From: Opisthocomus hoazin
Lineage: Eukaryota > Chordata > Aves > Opisthocomiformes > Opisthocomidae
NCBI RefSeq assembly: GCF_030867145.1
Contig: NC_134428.1
Span: 22,795,537-22,859,536 of the forward strand
Length of the DNA stretch: 64,000 nucleotides
Reading direction: 5' to 3'
Shown here: in pieces, positions 1 to 10,439 of the stretch
Layout of the letters: every line of letters begins with the position of its first letter
Position numbering within the stretch: the stretch's first letter is position 1
Program-made: the position numbers and the translations under genes
Notes under the pieces: generated by a model
Database searches by the model: none
What the model saw: the letters and a program-made list of their open reading frames with translations, nothing else
Told to the model about the DNA's origin: nothing

Positions 1-144
1 GCGGCCGGCTGGGGGAGCAGGAGCGGCGGCGGGCGGAGACTCGCCCCCTTCCCCACACACGCTCGCTCACACCGCGGCCAGGGTCGCCGCCGCCAGCGCC
101 CCCCCCCCCCTTCCCCTCCGCCCGCCGCTTCCACAGCGGCCTCT

Positions 145-153
145 ATGAGGTAG
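145..153 (+). promoter_or_regulatory. Minimal upstream ORF (Met-Arg-stop)
   Basis: ATG AGG TAG in the leader makes a two-codon upstream ORF. It matters only if transcription starts upstream of 145, which the sequence does not show. Confidence 0.3.
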
Positions 154-341
154 AAGGGAGCGGCGGCCACTTCGGGGGCGGCAGCGGCCGCTACAGCCGC
201 CGCCTCCTCCTCCTCCTCGCCTCAGAGAGCCCCATCTTTGTGTGTGAGGGAGAGGGCGGGCGAGAGGGAGTGCGCGCTGCCCGCCCGTCGCCGCGCTTTG
301 TTCGGAGCCGGGGGGCCGTGGCGGCGCGGAGCCCCGGCTCT

Positions 342-416
342 ATGTGCCAGCCGCTCCCCGCGCCCCCACAGCAGCCGGCGGGGGCGGCGGAGGCCGCGGG
401 GCGGGCGGCGGCGTGA
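342..416 (+). promoter_or_regulatory. Upstream ORF of 24 codons in the USP22 leader
   Basis: An ATG at 342 opens a 24-codon frame rich in Ala and Pro that stops at TGA 414-416. It is in the same frame as USP22, so this TGA is the in-frame stop that bounds any N-terminal extension of the main protein. The start context has C at -3 and T at +4, which is poor, so leaky scanning is likely. No function is assigned to the peptide. Confidence 0.35.
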
Positions 417-528
417 GGGGCCGGGGCCCCTGAGGGCGGGGGGGGGGCCCGCGCCCGTGCGGTTGCTGCGGAGGAGGGGAAGGGGCCGGCTCGCTGCCCG
501 CCGGCCCGGCCCGTCTGCGGGCGGATTG

Positions 529-549
529 ATGTGGGGGGGTCTGACATGA
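529..549 (+). promoter_or_regulatory. Six-codon upstream ORF overlapping the USP22 start codon (ATGA)
   Basis: An ATG at 529-531 encodes Met-Trp-Gly-Gly-Leu-Thr and ends in TGA at 547-549, which overlaps the USP22 ATG (546-548) as the string ATGA. A ribosome finishing this ORF would stop on the main start codon. The context is favourable at -3 (A at 526 is not the -3 base; the -3 base is T at 526 in the trinucleotide ATT 525-527), so initiation here is probably weak to moderate. This is seen directly in the sequence; a regulatory effect is inference. Confidence 0.45.
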
Positions 550-671
550 GTCCGCCGGCGGCCGGGTGCTGCCATGTGACCGGCTTCAAGGTGGAGAACT
601 GGAAGCAGAACCTGCGGGCCATTTACCAGTGCTTCGTGTGGAGCGGCTCGGCCGAGACCAGGAAGCGCAAG
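546..671 (+). CDS. USP22: USP22 coding exon 1: N-terminus of ubiquitin carboxyl-terminal hydrolase 22
   Basis: USP22 is the ubiquitin protease of the SAGA deubiquitinating module, where it works with ATXN7L3, ENY2 and ATXN7 to remove ubiquitin from histones H2B and H2A in the nucleus. This exon encodes residues 1-42. The segment [20 protein letters not shown] is nearly identical to the human protein. Cys8 and His10, just after the start, match the first Cys-x-His of the ZnF-UBP finger. ATG 546 is chosen because it is the first in-frame ATG after the TGA at 414-416; it has G at -3. The predicted N-terminus is shorter than that of human USP22. The exon ends in AAG followed by the donor GTACCG, phase 0. 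An in-frame GTG at 531 would add five residues if used as a near-cognate start, but nothing supports that. Confidence 0.93.
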
Positions 672-850
672 GTACCGGGGGCGGCTCGCATCCACCCCCC
701 TTCCCCTCCCGTCCCTTCCCCACACGCGCTCCCGTCCCTTCCCCTCCCTCCCTCCCCCGACCCAGCCGCCCGCCCTCCTTCCCTCCGCCGCTCACACGCA
801 CTCCGCCGCCTCGGCCTGCCCGCGGGCGCGGGGAGGGGACGGGTCCCCCG

Positions 851-915
851 CCCCCCCCCCCCCCCCTCCCCTCCCCTCCCCTCCCCTCCCCTCCCCTCCC
901 CTCCCCTCCCTCCCC
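851..915. repeat. C16 run followed by (TCCCC)n pentanucleotide repeat
   Basis: Sixteen consecutive C residues (851-866) run into eight perfect TCCCC units (867-906) and then TCCC TCCCC (907-915). The tract lies about 180 bp inside intron 1, within the CpG island. The minus strand therefore reads (GGGGA)n, a regular arrangement of G4 runs with one-base loops, which is a strong G-quadruplex candidate. The plus strand is an i-motif candidate. Length is likely to vary between individuals and may be miscalled. Confidence 0.9.
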
Positions 916-1322
916 ACGGGGGCAGGTGGGCCCGGGCCACCCCCGGGGCCCGTCCCCGCCCCGCCGGCAGGGAAGGGGCCCGGGCTCCCACACGCGGTCG
1001 CGGAGGGAGGAGGAAGCGGTCGGCGTCGACGGCCTCCGGGGTGGGGTTGGGGTGTTGGGGGGGGAGGGGGGCAGAGCGGAGCCTCCCCGCCACCTGCCCC
1101 TGGCGCCCGGTTTCCCGCAGCGGGGCCGTTCCGCAGCGCCGCCGCCTCCTCCTCCTCGCGGGAGGTGCGGGAGGCAGCCAGGGTTTCCCGGAACGCGGCG
1201 GCGCGGGGGAGGGGAGTGGAGGCCCGGGGCGGCGGAGCGCTGCGCCGGCGGGGCCGCCCGGGGCACGGCGGGGGGCGCGGAGGAAAGGGGGCTGCCGTGG
1301 CTTCATTTATTGATTTGTTGTT

Positions 1323-1338
1323 CCCCCCCCCCCCCCCC
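1323..1338. repeat. C16 homopolymer at the CpG-island edge
   Basis: Sixteen consecutive C residues lie almost exactly where the GC-rich island gives way to AT-leaning intron. The run length is uncertain in any assembly. Confidence 0.85.
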
Positions 1339-4300
1339 GTTTAAATAATCGTTCTGATAATCCACTTGGAAAAGGAGGGGGGGAAGGAACGGACTCGGTC
1401 TGGATAGCGCGGAGGGGGAGAGGGGAGTTTGCTCCCGGAGCGTCTGGGGGCTGCGGGCGTGCACTGCTCAGGCAAACACCGGGAAAAAAAGAAAAAATCC
1501 CTGGAAAATTGAGGCAAAACGCGAGGGAAGAAGCACTTTCCCCCATGTTTCTTCTAAAATTACATCCCTGTCCAGACGCGTGATTCTGGAGGACTTCTCT
1601 CTTCACGGTGCGACTAATTGCTGGCTTCCAGAAAATAATCAACTAGTTTTTACTTCCAAGTGACTTGGCAAATTTCTGTCAGTGGTCGTATTCGTGACTG
1701 AGGAGGGGAGCGCAACAGCTACGCGTAGCAAAACTTGTTTCCTGGGACAGCACAGACTGTGGTGAAGGAACCCATTGAAAACTTTCCGATCCCAGTTGCT
1801 TTGCATTAAGCTGCTCAGCTTATTATTCATAATAGAGCTAGAGCATGAAAGATGCACTTCAGGGGTGAGGTGGCTAACCATTTTTCTGTGTTCAGTTTAT
1901 GTTCTCAGGACAATCCAATTTTCCAGGTTTTTACTTGAACAGGAATAAGTGGAATCTCAGAAGAAACATATTTTAAATGTATTTAGTTACTTGATAGCCC
2001 TGCAAAATGTAGTCAAACTTGTTTTCAGTATTTTATAATCCCCTACAAGTCAATATTGTGAAGTGTATTAGTCAAGATCTGGTTTTATTTAGCCTTTAGT
2101 GCGTCAAAATACAAATTGGTATTTAATACACAGTACTGACAGCTTAAATGGAGGAAAAGATTATATATGTGCTGTGGAAGAAGAAAGGGACAAGTGAGGT
2201 AGGAAGATGTCTCAGACAAATACAAACCAAGGGTTATGTGGGAGAATCAAAACTTCATTAGCAAAATTAACGCTTCACCTTTTTTTTTTTTTTCAGTATG
2301 GGGCATCCTTCGTAACCTGCATACCATTTGTATGCTGCAACAGTTTGGGATTTTTATTCTGATATCTGATGGTAGTGATGTGTTCATCATTGCTTGAAAA
2401 ATAGCTGGAAATAAATAGTATTTCATTGTAATCAATCTGTTCTCACCTCCTCTTTGCACAGCCAGGCTCATAAAGCAAAACAGGACTGTTTCAAAATTAT
2501 CTGTCATCTCATGGAAAACATCAGTTTTCCAAATGCATGCTAAAAATATTTGTGTTTTCTTTTTCCCCTTTTTTTTTTTTTAAAGCACGTTACCAGTCTG
2601 AAAATAGCTGAACTCCCGAGTTCAACCAACCTGAAATGATCACACATAGGAAGTACATGATCACGTACAGGGAAATATTTTGGCTAGCTGAATTTGGGAT
2701 TAAACTCCTAGTCTATATTCATAAAGATTGAAGAAAGTGTATAAACAGCAGTTACAGTACTTACCTCTCCTGCATATGGGCGTGAGACCATCTTCCATGG
2801 AATTTACTTTACTGAAATTCTCTGTCCATATGTATGCCTTACAGTTTTACATGTAAAATTTGATAAATGATATTTTCTGTTTGGAGGCATGTTTATAGTC
2901 CAATAACTAGAAAGCAATCCTTTGTCCTTTAATATTTTATATATACATTTATTATGTATGTGTATTTGTATATTTTAGGAGTATAGCTCTGACTGCTGAA
3001 GAGTACCTATTTATTGGTAAGGATTCTTGTTCTTAATCAAAATGATGAGGTCAAATTAAAGGTTTGGTAAAAGGTGATTTCCGTTGCAAGATCAAGGACA
3101 ATCGCATCGTTCATTTGTCACAGAAAACATTTGACATATGTAGTTGATTGTTAATGGGAAGCACTGGTCAATTTAGTGAGATGAACCTAGCTATAAAAAA
3201 TGTCTTGGCTGTCTGGTGATGGCCAGATGTAAATTGTTGGGTTTCTGGAATGGTAACCTAAGGCTGTCTTAAAAATCTAGATAGCAGTGGAAACTGCAGG
3301 GGGCAGAAAGTGTCTGTTCTCCTGCGTTACACTGCCTGCTGCATTATGCTTTGGAAGAGCATTTTAATGCTGCTTGCTGTTTGCTGTTTGTTTTTAATAC
3401 GAACCTTTTCTGCGAATAAGCTTTTATGAGCTCCAGCTCTCAGTTCAGTGTGCTTGACAACCAGGGTTTTGAATAGAATAGCTGTAAAGCACAGTTCATA
3501 GTTGGAAAGCCATCTCCTGAACGTATACTTGAATTCTCAGTCAAAAGCAAGAGGTAGTTATGTGTATATCTTTGTAGATACTGGAATTCCGGTGAAGGTT
3601 TTAGGAGCACCTTTGCTTCTGAAGCGTTGTCTACACTGGGATTTAAGCTGTCGTCATGGTGCACTGTTGTATCCACACGAAGGAGCGAGGCTGTAGCTTG
3701 CCTCACCTCACTGCATCTTGGCCAAAGTAGTGAAGTGCAGCAGTCGTCGTACATGCTGTTCCAGGGAAAGGCTTTGCTTGGGAAATGCGCTGCTGATGGC
3801 AAAGCCCAAGCAAAGACAAAACGGGTCTGTCACGTTTGAAGAATGGAACAGGAAAAGGGGTAGAGGAAGAAATCTGAAGAATGGCTCTTGAAATTGTAAT
3901 AATTGTGATTAAAAGTTGGAACTAGATTTCAGGGCTTAAGTTGTATGTGAAGTGGCACAAAATTAGGGTTGACCGTCTTGGCTTTAGGACATTGGCCTGT
4001 AAATCTTGATATTTAATTTGTGGTAGTTAGAATCTGTTTAATAAGCTGATGGAAAAGCTCATCTTTCTGTAGGTCATGGACTTTACCTTGAATATTTTGA
4101 TGTGGAAATTACCTTACACTTAATTAAGTAGCGCTGTGTAAGAGGTTCTTAAATTTGACACCACTACCTCCCATTCAGGAATTATGGAACAGACAGAGAG
4201 GATGCTAAAAAGACCTGCTGCCAGCCATGCATGCCAGCCTTTTCCATTTTTTTGTAGGGTCACACTTAAAATGCTTTGTTTATTCCTTTGGAATTACAGA

Positions 4301-7300
4301 TGAGAAAAATCTGTTTTGCAGTGCTGAATGTAGTTATTTGTCCTCATCAGTGAGCAACTGGACATGTAGATGCATCTTTGTGTCTAGGGGTTGGTAAGTA
4401 ATGGTTTTGGTTCTTGAAGGGCAGCTGAATTTACAGTTAAATTCTGTCTTACTGGACTGTACACCTTGGAGGAAAACTGTCTTTCTCATTCTGAATGGTT
4501 CTTATTATCACTGCTTTGAAAAGGACCTTGATGATAAAAGTAAACTGCTCATCATGACCACAGTCGTGATATGCACAAGTTCCTATCTGGAATTTCAGAA
4601 TGTTTGTTCTGTTCTTCTGCCAATAGATCAAAGAATAATTGCCTGTCAGGGGCTGTACTCTCTCATTGACAGCGGGCGCATTCTGGCATATTTCTTCCTG
4701 TTTGAGAGCTTCTGTTGTTTTTCTTTTTATTCTCTCTTTACATGGACCCTCCAGACTGGTTGATGCTTTCAGATAGGAAGAAACATTTTCTTTCCTAGAC
4801 GATGACCTTGCCACAGGTATCCTCCCCATGTACTTGCCATGTCAGTCCTTCGTTCCTTGTAATATTTGACAGATAATTGATTCATAGATACTTATAACTG
4901 AAATGACTTTGGTTTGTTTCTTAACTTTAAAAGTAGAAAAAGCTTAGTAATATCTTAGCAAATAAATGCCATGTCATGTTTTCGGTCACAAGTATTGTGG
5001 TTCACAGTCTAAAGACGTCAAGTTCTTGCTAGAATGACCTTGCAGTTGCAGGATAAGCTAATGGTGGAACTTCTCATCGAAAGCCTGTTGAGGCATGCTT
5101 GCTCACTTGCTTTCTCCCTTAGAGCCTTGCCCCACGTACCTGTCCAGGAACAGGGAAGTGTTGCTTAGGCGATTTGCTTTGTACCATGACAGATGGGCAA
5201 GGAATCTTACCAGGCTGTGCTGCCTTCTCAGGCTCGGTGTTTTGATTGCTTAAATTAGTAAGGAAATCTTAGCTTGTTTTTCTTTAACGTTTTTAGCATA
5301 TGCACCAAACTTCTGGATTACAAATCCTGTGGAGAATTTGAAAGAGGAGTCCAGAATTCAAGAAGCATATCTCTTTCAGCTGCATACTCCGCTTTGGCTG
5401 CCTATGTGAACTGTCTGATTCACTCAGGAAGGATGATGTTCTTTGCCAAGTGTTGCTTCTCCCTGAAAACCCATAAGAAGTGTCAAAATCAACTGCAAGC
5501 TTCATTGTTCAGGAGGTCTCCAGTTTCATAACTGAACGGTCTTCCTTAGTTCTTAATATCTAAGGAGTAGAAAGGTCCTTAGACCTGCTGAAGGTAATGT
5601 TCTCTTTCCTCTTGGCGCGAAGACACGATCTTTGGTGTGAGAGAGATCCAGACATGAGATTTTGGCTTGATACACAGCGGAGCCTTGCATATGTGGGACA
5701 AGCCAGACTGAAAGTGCTTCACTGAGCTATGTCTTTGTCGCCGAAGAAGGATATAATACAAGGCCTTCCTCTTCCTAGTGATGTTAATCCCTATGTTGTA
5801 TCCTCTGCCATGTTTTTTAAAATAATCGTTGGTTTCTGGGCCAAAGCTTAGGAATTAGTCTTGTACAGCGGACTCTACAGTGGTGAACAGCAGTTCTTGA
5901 GTTGTGGGATCTGAACCATCAGGACTTGCCCAAATGCTTGCTCATCTCTCTCTCTCAGGTCAACACCCACAGTCTGATGTAAAGGTTACATAGGTCTCTG
6001 TCATTGAAGCTCACTCATGAGTAGCAGTTGTATTGGAACCACTTCATTCTCTATTTTTTTTAATATGGATGGAGAGACAGATGAGCACAATAAATGCAGT
6101 TTTCCCCATGCTTTTGTTTGTTCCCTGTTGCAGAGAAAGAAGATGGATCTGCACAAGCTGACGAAGGAAAAAGAGGGATATGCTGGACAAGAAGGCTTCT
6201 TTTTTTCTGTAGTTGTATCAACAGCCGAGGTTTTCTAATAGCCACGTTGTTTGTTGGGGGCGGTTGTAGCATCTCTCTAACTTCGTCTGCAGTCAACTAT
6301 CTTATGTGCTCGATGTTGAAAATGTTGAAAGCTTTCAAACTAGAATGACAGCTAGTAGTGTGAAGGTGACCAGAGTGGAATGGCTTTGTTTGATTTGTTG
6401 GACTATCTGTTGGGCTTTATTTTAAGCCATCAAAGCTTTAAACCCCAAACAAAGGTTAGCTGATATCCTCATTTTTGTTTCAGGCCTTAATCTGTAGTGT
6501 TAACGTGAAACCGGAGCTTCAAATCAGTTTCAAACCTTCTACTCTCCTTCTTTCATTTGAGGATTTTCTGTCTTGGTAACTGGAGTAACAAATCAACGGG
6601 TAAATGCTGCTGACTGAGAGTGGAAGATGTCTGCCTGTGAATTGCTGACTCCCCTTCTCCTCGCTTACTACTACTTGAGACTGAGCAGAAAAAAGTATGT
6701 TTTCCTTTGGGACATACTTTGGGGATCCTGCTTTGTAACAAATGCTGTTGCAACTGTTAGTTTAATTCCCAGCGGTGGCAGAGGTGCCTGATTTGTTTTA
6801 AACCAGAGAAAGACTACCTCAGTTTAAAAGCTTTTGTTTCTCAGTTGAACCTAGCACCTGTAGTTTTGCCTTTTTATGTGTGACTGACTTCAAACTATGG
6901 TTTCTTGAAGTTTTTTTCCTGGTAGGTGTAGGGCTTTTTTTTGTGCCTATACCTTTCCATTTCATTTGGCTTATAGCTACTTGAAAAGGTTGGGTTTGGG
7001 TTTTTTAATTCTTGTATTCTTGCAGCTTTCCAAGTGGTTTTAATGTCTGTAGCATGTGGCAGCATCTAAACTGAAGCAATACCTATGTCTTGCTTATATT
7101 TCAATTATGGTGGCAGCGCAAGAAGGGCAATCTGAAGGTGACCTGTATGCATTTTGCTGGATTTACTAGAACTATATTTTTGAAAAGTAATATTTTATTT
7201 TTTTTTTTAGCCATGGAAAGAGCCATCGTTGTTAGAGCCTTTCTAGGCTTGGACAGAAAGCTGCCTAGAGCAGCTATCTCCAATCTCTTGTTAACGTATG

Positions 7301-8250
7301 GGCAGTAGAGCTAAGTGAGTGAAATGCTATGATGACGTTACAGTTTATTATGTTTTCTTGGACTGTGTTGTCAGCAAGCGGTGCTGAAGCGTAGGGAGAG
7401 CCATATGTTGTCTGAGAGGCCTGAATTTGGAACCTTGTCTTAGCAGAAGCAGTTCTAGAAGCTGATAGATCTGTTCTGACTGGATGAAAGCTCTGTCTTG
7501 GTAGTTGTATTCTTTTACATATTGATTTGGCAGTCCTTTATGTACACTCTGCTTACTTCAAGGTAAGAACTTTGCTGCATTAGCTAGTGATATAATCAAC
7601 GTTGTAAATAGTTACTCATTGCAAAATTAGCCTGTGTTCTGTTTGGTTCAGAACACAAGCAACTTGCATAGCAACTCCAGAAAGATCTGTGGTTTGCTTT
7701 AGTGCTACGACAGCTTCTACCATGTTGGTATCATTTAAGAAAAAGAATAATTTTATCTGTTTCAAGACCTATTTGATGATAAGTGAACTGTTACCAGACA
7801 CCAGTTGACTCAGAGTAACCTGAGATTCGCTTTATCTTGGTAGCTGATTAGCAGTAAGGTCTGTCTTGTCCCATTCTTTTGTGTGTGAAATACAGCAAAT
7901 ACTCAACTTTTTTTTCAGTTCCCTACCTCGGGAGAATGTTGCTCAAGTGTGGGATTTTTTTTTTTTTTTTTAAAACCTTTCAGTTATATGTAACACATTT
8001 AAAATTCTTACTTTTTTTTATGTCTGTCTCTGCTACTTTTCCAAGTTGGTAAAGGTAACTTTTTCTCATTTCTCCTTCTCCCTTTCCTGTGTTTAATGGA
8101 GCTTGAAATTAACGTGGCTCCTCTTGTCTACCTTTTGCATAGTATCAGTGGTGATGTCAGCATATCCCTGTGAAATATTTCTGTGAAGGTCTACAATGTA
8201 CTAAATTTGTCACTGAATTAAAAAATTGGGTGTTAGACAAGGTGAAACTC

Positions 8251-8269
8251 AAAAAAAAAAAAAAAAAAA
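8251..8269. repeat. A19 homopolymer in intron 1
   Basis: Nineteen consecutive A residues. The sequence on the 5' side does not resemble any retroposed gene I recognise, so it is recorded only as a homopolymer. Confidence 0.85.
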
Positions 8270-10380
8270 GGTAGACATAGTAACAAGTTGTTTTCAACAC
8301 ACCTAAATGTAGTGTCTTTTTAGCAGAAATATTGAGGCCAATGGAAGTTTGGAAGTTCTGATGTCCAGTAACAAATTCTGACATTAAACATGTCATATAT
8401 ATTAAATATCCTCATATTAAAAATAGTAGTGAGGAGCAGCTCACTATGTGTAGTGCTGCCTTAGTAGCACTGAAAAGAGCCTAGGTTTAACTATGCTTAC
8501 GTGGTCTTGTTCTTATACCGTGCTGTTTTTGCAGTGTGACAGCTGGTTTGCACACACAGCCGAGTTCTGCACATACACGTAAGATGTAAAAATACAACTA
8601 TTCGTAAATTCAATGAGTTGTATTTATGTAGAATTAAATTGTGGTGGTGATTGGTCTACATTTCAGTTAAGAGATTAATAGAATCTCTTCTTTTCCGTTA
8701 GCATCTTAATCTGGGGTTCTGTGTTGCAGCTCTTGACCTAGTACATTAAACCAAGTTGTTTTCATCCGTGTATATATATGTTAATTCACAATTTAGAAAA
8801 TAATATGTATAAATCCAGAAAGGAAAGATTACAAAATTAGAAAGTATTTTTGTCTTAAACACATGAAAAAGCCTGTAGTACTTGAATATAGTAAAGTGGT
8901 GGGGATGATGCAGTATCAAACACCAGCGTGACACTGAGTTCCATTTGTGGTGATTGCCTTGCTTGTCACTCAGAAGTTCATGCATCCACGTAGTCTTTTT
9001 TAAATAGAATTTGTATTCATCTTAATGAATTAACTGCCATAGCTTTTATATGTATGTTTTACTTCTGTTTTTAAAGGGCTTTGTTTTGCATAAAGTACAG
9101 ACTTGAATTCTGTTACTTCAGTGTGTATCAGCACAAGGAGAGAAAACAGCAGCTATAACCTTTATTTTTGCCTTACCACCCTTCTCTCCTCCGTAATTTG
9201 TGTTTTGTTTGGTTTTTCTTTTAAAAAGAGATTAATCTTCCCCTCCTTGTTTCTTCGAACCTCCTAATGTTAGTTCACAAAGTTTGTCTAATTATAATTT
9301 GTGCTTCTGTCCTGTCCTTGCATGCAAGTCAGATTTTAAGGGGCATTCTTTAGAATAGACTTGATAAATAAAGGTAAGATTTATTGCACAGCAGATGTGT
9401 GATGACTTCATGAGTGAAGACAGCTGAGATAGCTGACTGATTTCAGTACCTCACTTAGGTGAGGTTTTGTGACCCTGTGCTCTCCAGGGACAAATGCAAA
9501 ATTTGTCTTAAGGTTTTATGTTTTTCTTTGCTGTGTGTCGTTATCTTCGTATTACTGCCCAGTTTTCTTCTTAAACTGGATCACAGTCCGGCTTGGCAGC
9601 TAGTAACCAGGGTGAAATTCTCATATGATCCTGTCTCCTGTACATTACTGACTCTCTTAGCAAGCATCCTCCCCAAAAAGCCAATCATGGGATATGTTTG
9701 TCTGAATGGTTAACACTCAATTCTTTGGTCATTTGTGACTACATTTTGTGTTTTTGGTTGTGGGATGATCTTAGTAGTGATGTGGAGAACAGAATGAGGA
9801 AGGCAGTGAAAATAGTTTCAAGAGTTATTGCAGTTATGTGTGTGAAGAGGAACAAGGCTCTCTTCTCTCGTTATGAGGCTCTTCCCTAACGAAATTGATC
9901 TTACAATTGATCTTTGTCCAGCATAATATTGTATTACTACCCCTAGTGATGTGTTTCCTTGTCACACAGTAATTCTGCTTCTTGTAACTTTCCTTGATGT
10001 TTGTTGCCCCAGTAAATTCACTTTCTTTTCTGCATCTCTTTGTAATTATTCTGCATTGATTTGGTTACCAGGATTGATTGACTTGCACATGTGGAAGAGT
10101 TACTGTCAACCGCTTGTTTGCAAATTGAGGGGATCTCAATCACAAAGTGCAATGGAACGGCACCAGAGTTCGTAATTACATGGAGTATATCACTGTGTAT
10201 CTGTGAAATAGTGCCAAGTTTAAAAATTAAAAATACACATGGAGCATTAGAGAAATTGCTTTATGATGCCAAGTAAATCTTTTGTTGATCCATGCAGTTA
10301 AGTATCTTACAGAAAGGAGACTTGAGGGGAGAGATCCTGGTATGACTGAGGTCACAGGGACATCTCGTAATTGGAATGCA

Positions 10381-10439
10381 AGATTTCAGGCCCTGACCAA
10401 AAGATTTCAGGCCCTGATCAAAAGATTTCAGGCAGTAGG
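10381..10439. repeat. 21-bp minisatellite, about 2.8 copies
   Basis: The unit AGATTTCAGGCCCTGAYCAAA occurs at 10381-10401 and 10402-10422, with a partial third copy from 10423. The first two copies differ at one base (C or T). Because 21 is a multiple of three, an open frame crosses it with a repeated RFQAL pattern; this is a repeat effect and not evidence of a protein. Confidence 0.85.

Larger units (their letters stand above)
1..1310 (+). promoter_or_regulatory. USP22: CpG-island promoter, 5' leader and start of intron 1 of USP22
   Basis: The first ~1.3 kb is extremely GC-rich and dense in CpG, then changes abruptly near 1310 to AT-leaning intronic sequence. This is the usual form of a vertebrate housekeeping promoter. 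GC boxes (GGGGCGGGC at 398-406 and similar G-rich motifs nearby) are Sp1/KLF-type sites, and no TATA box is apparent. The island covers the leader, coding exon 1 and the first ~640 bp of intron 1. The transcription start cannot be fixed from sequence, so how much of 1-545 is leader and how much is promoter is unknown. Long open frames on both strands here, rich in Pro, Arg, Gly and Ala, are a by-product of GC-rich sequence lacking stop codons and are not genes. Confidence 0.85.

Noticed and set aside
191..1348. Several overlapping long open frames on both strands in the CpG island (140-260 codons).
   Set aside because: Their Pro/Arg/Gly/Ala-rich composition follows from GC-rich DNA without stops. 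Only the frame at 546-671 matches a known protein and ends at a splice donor.
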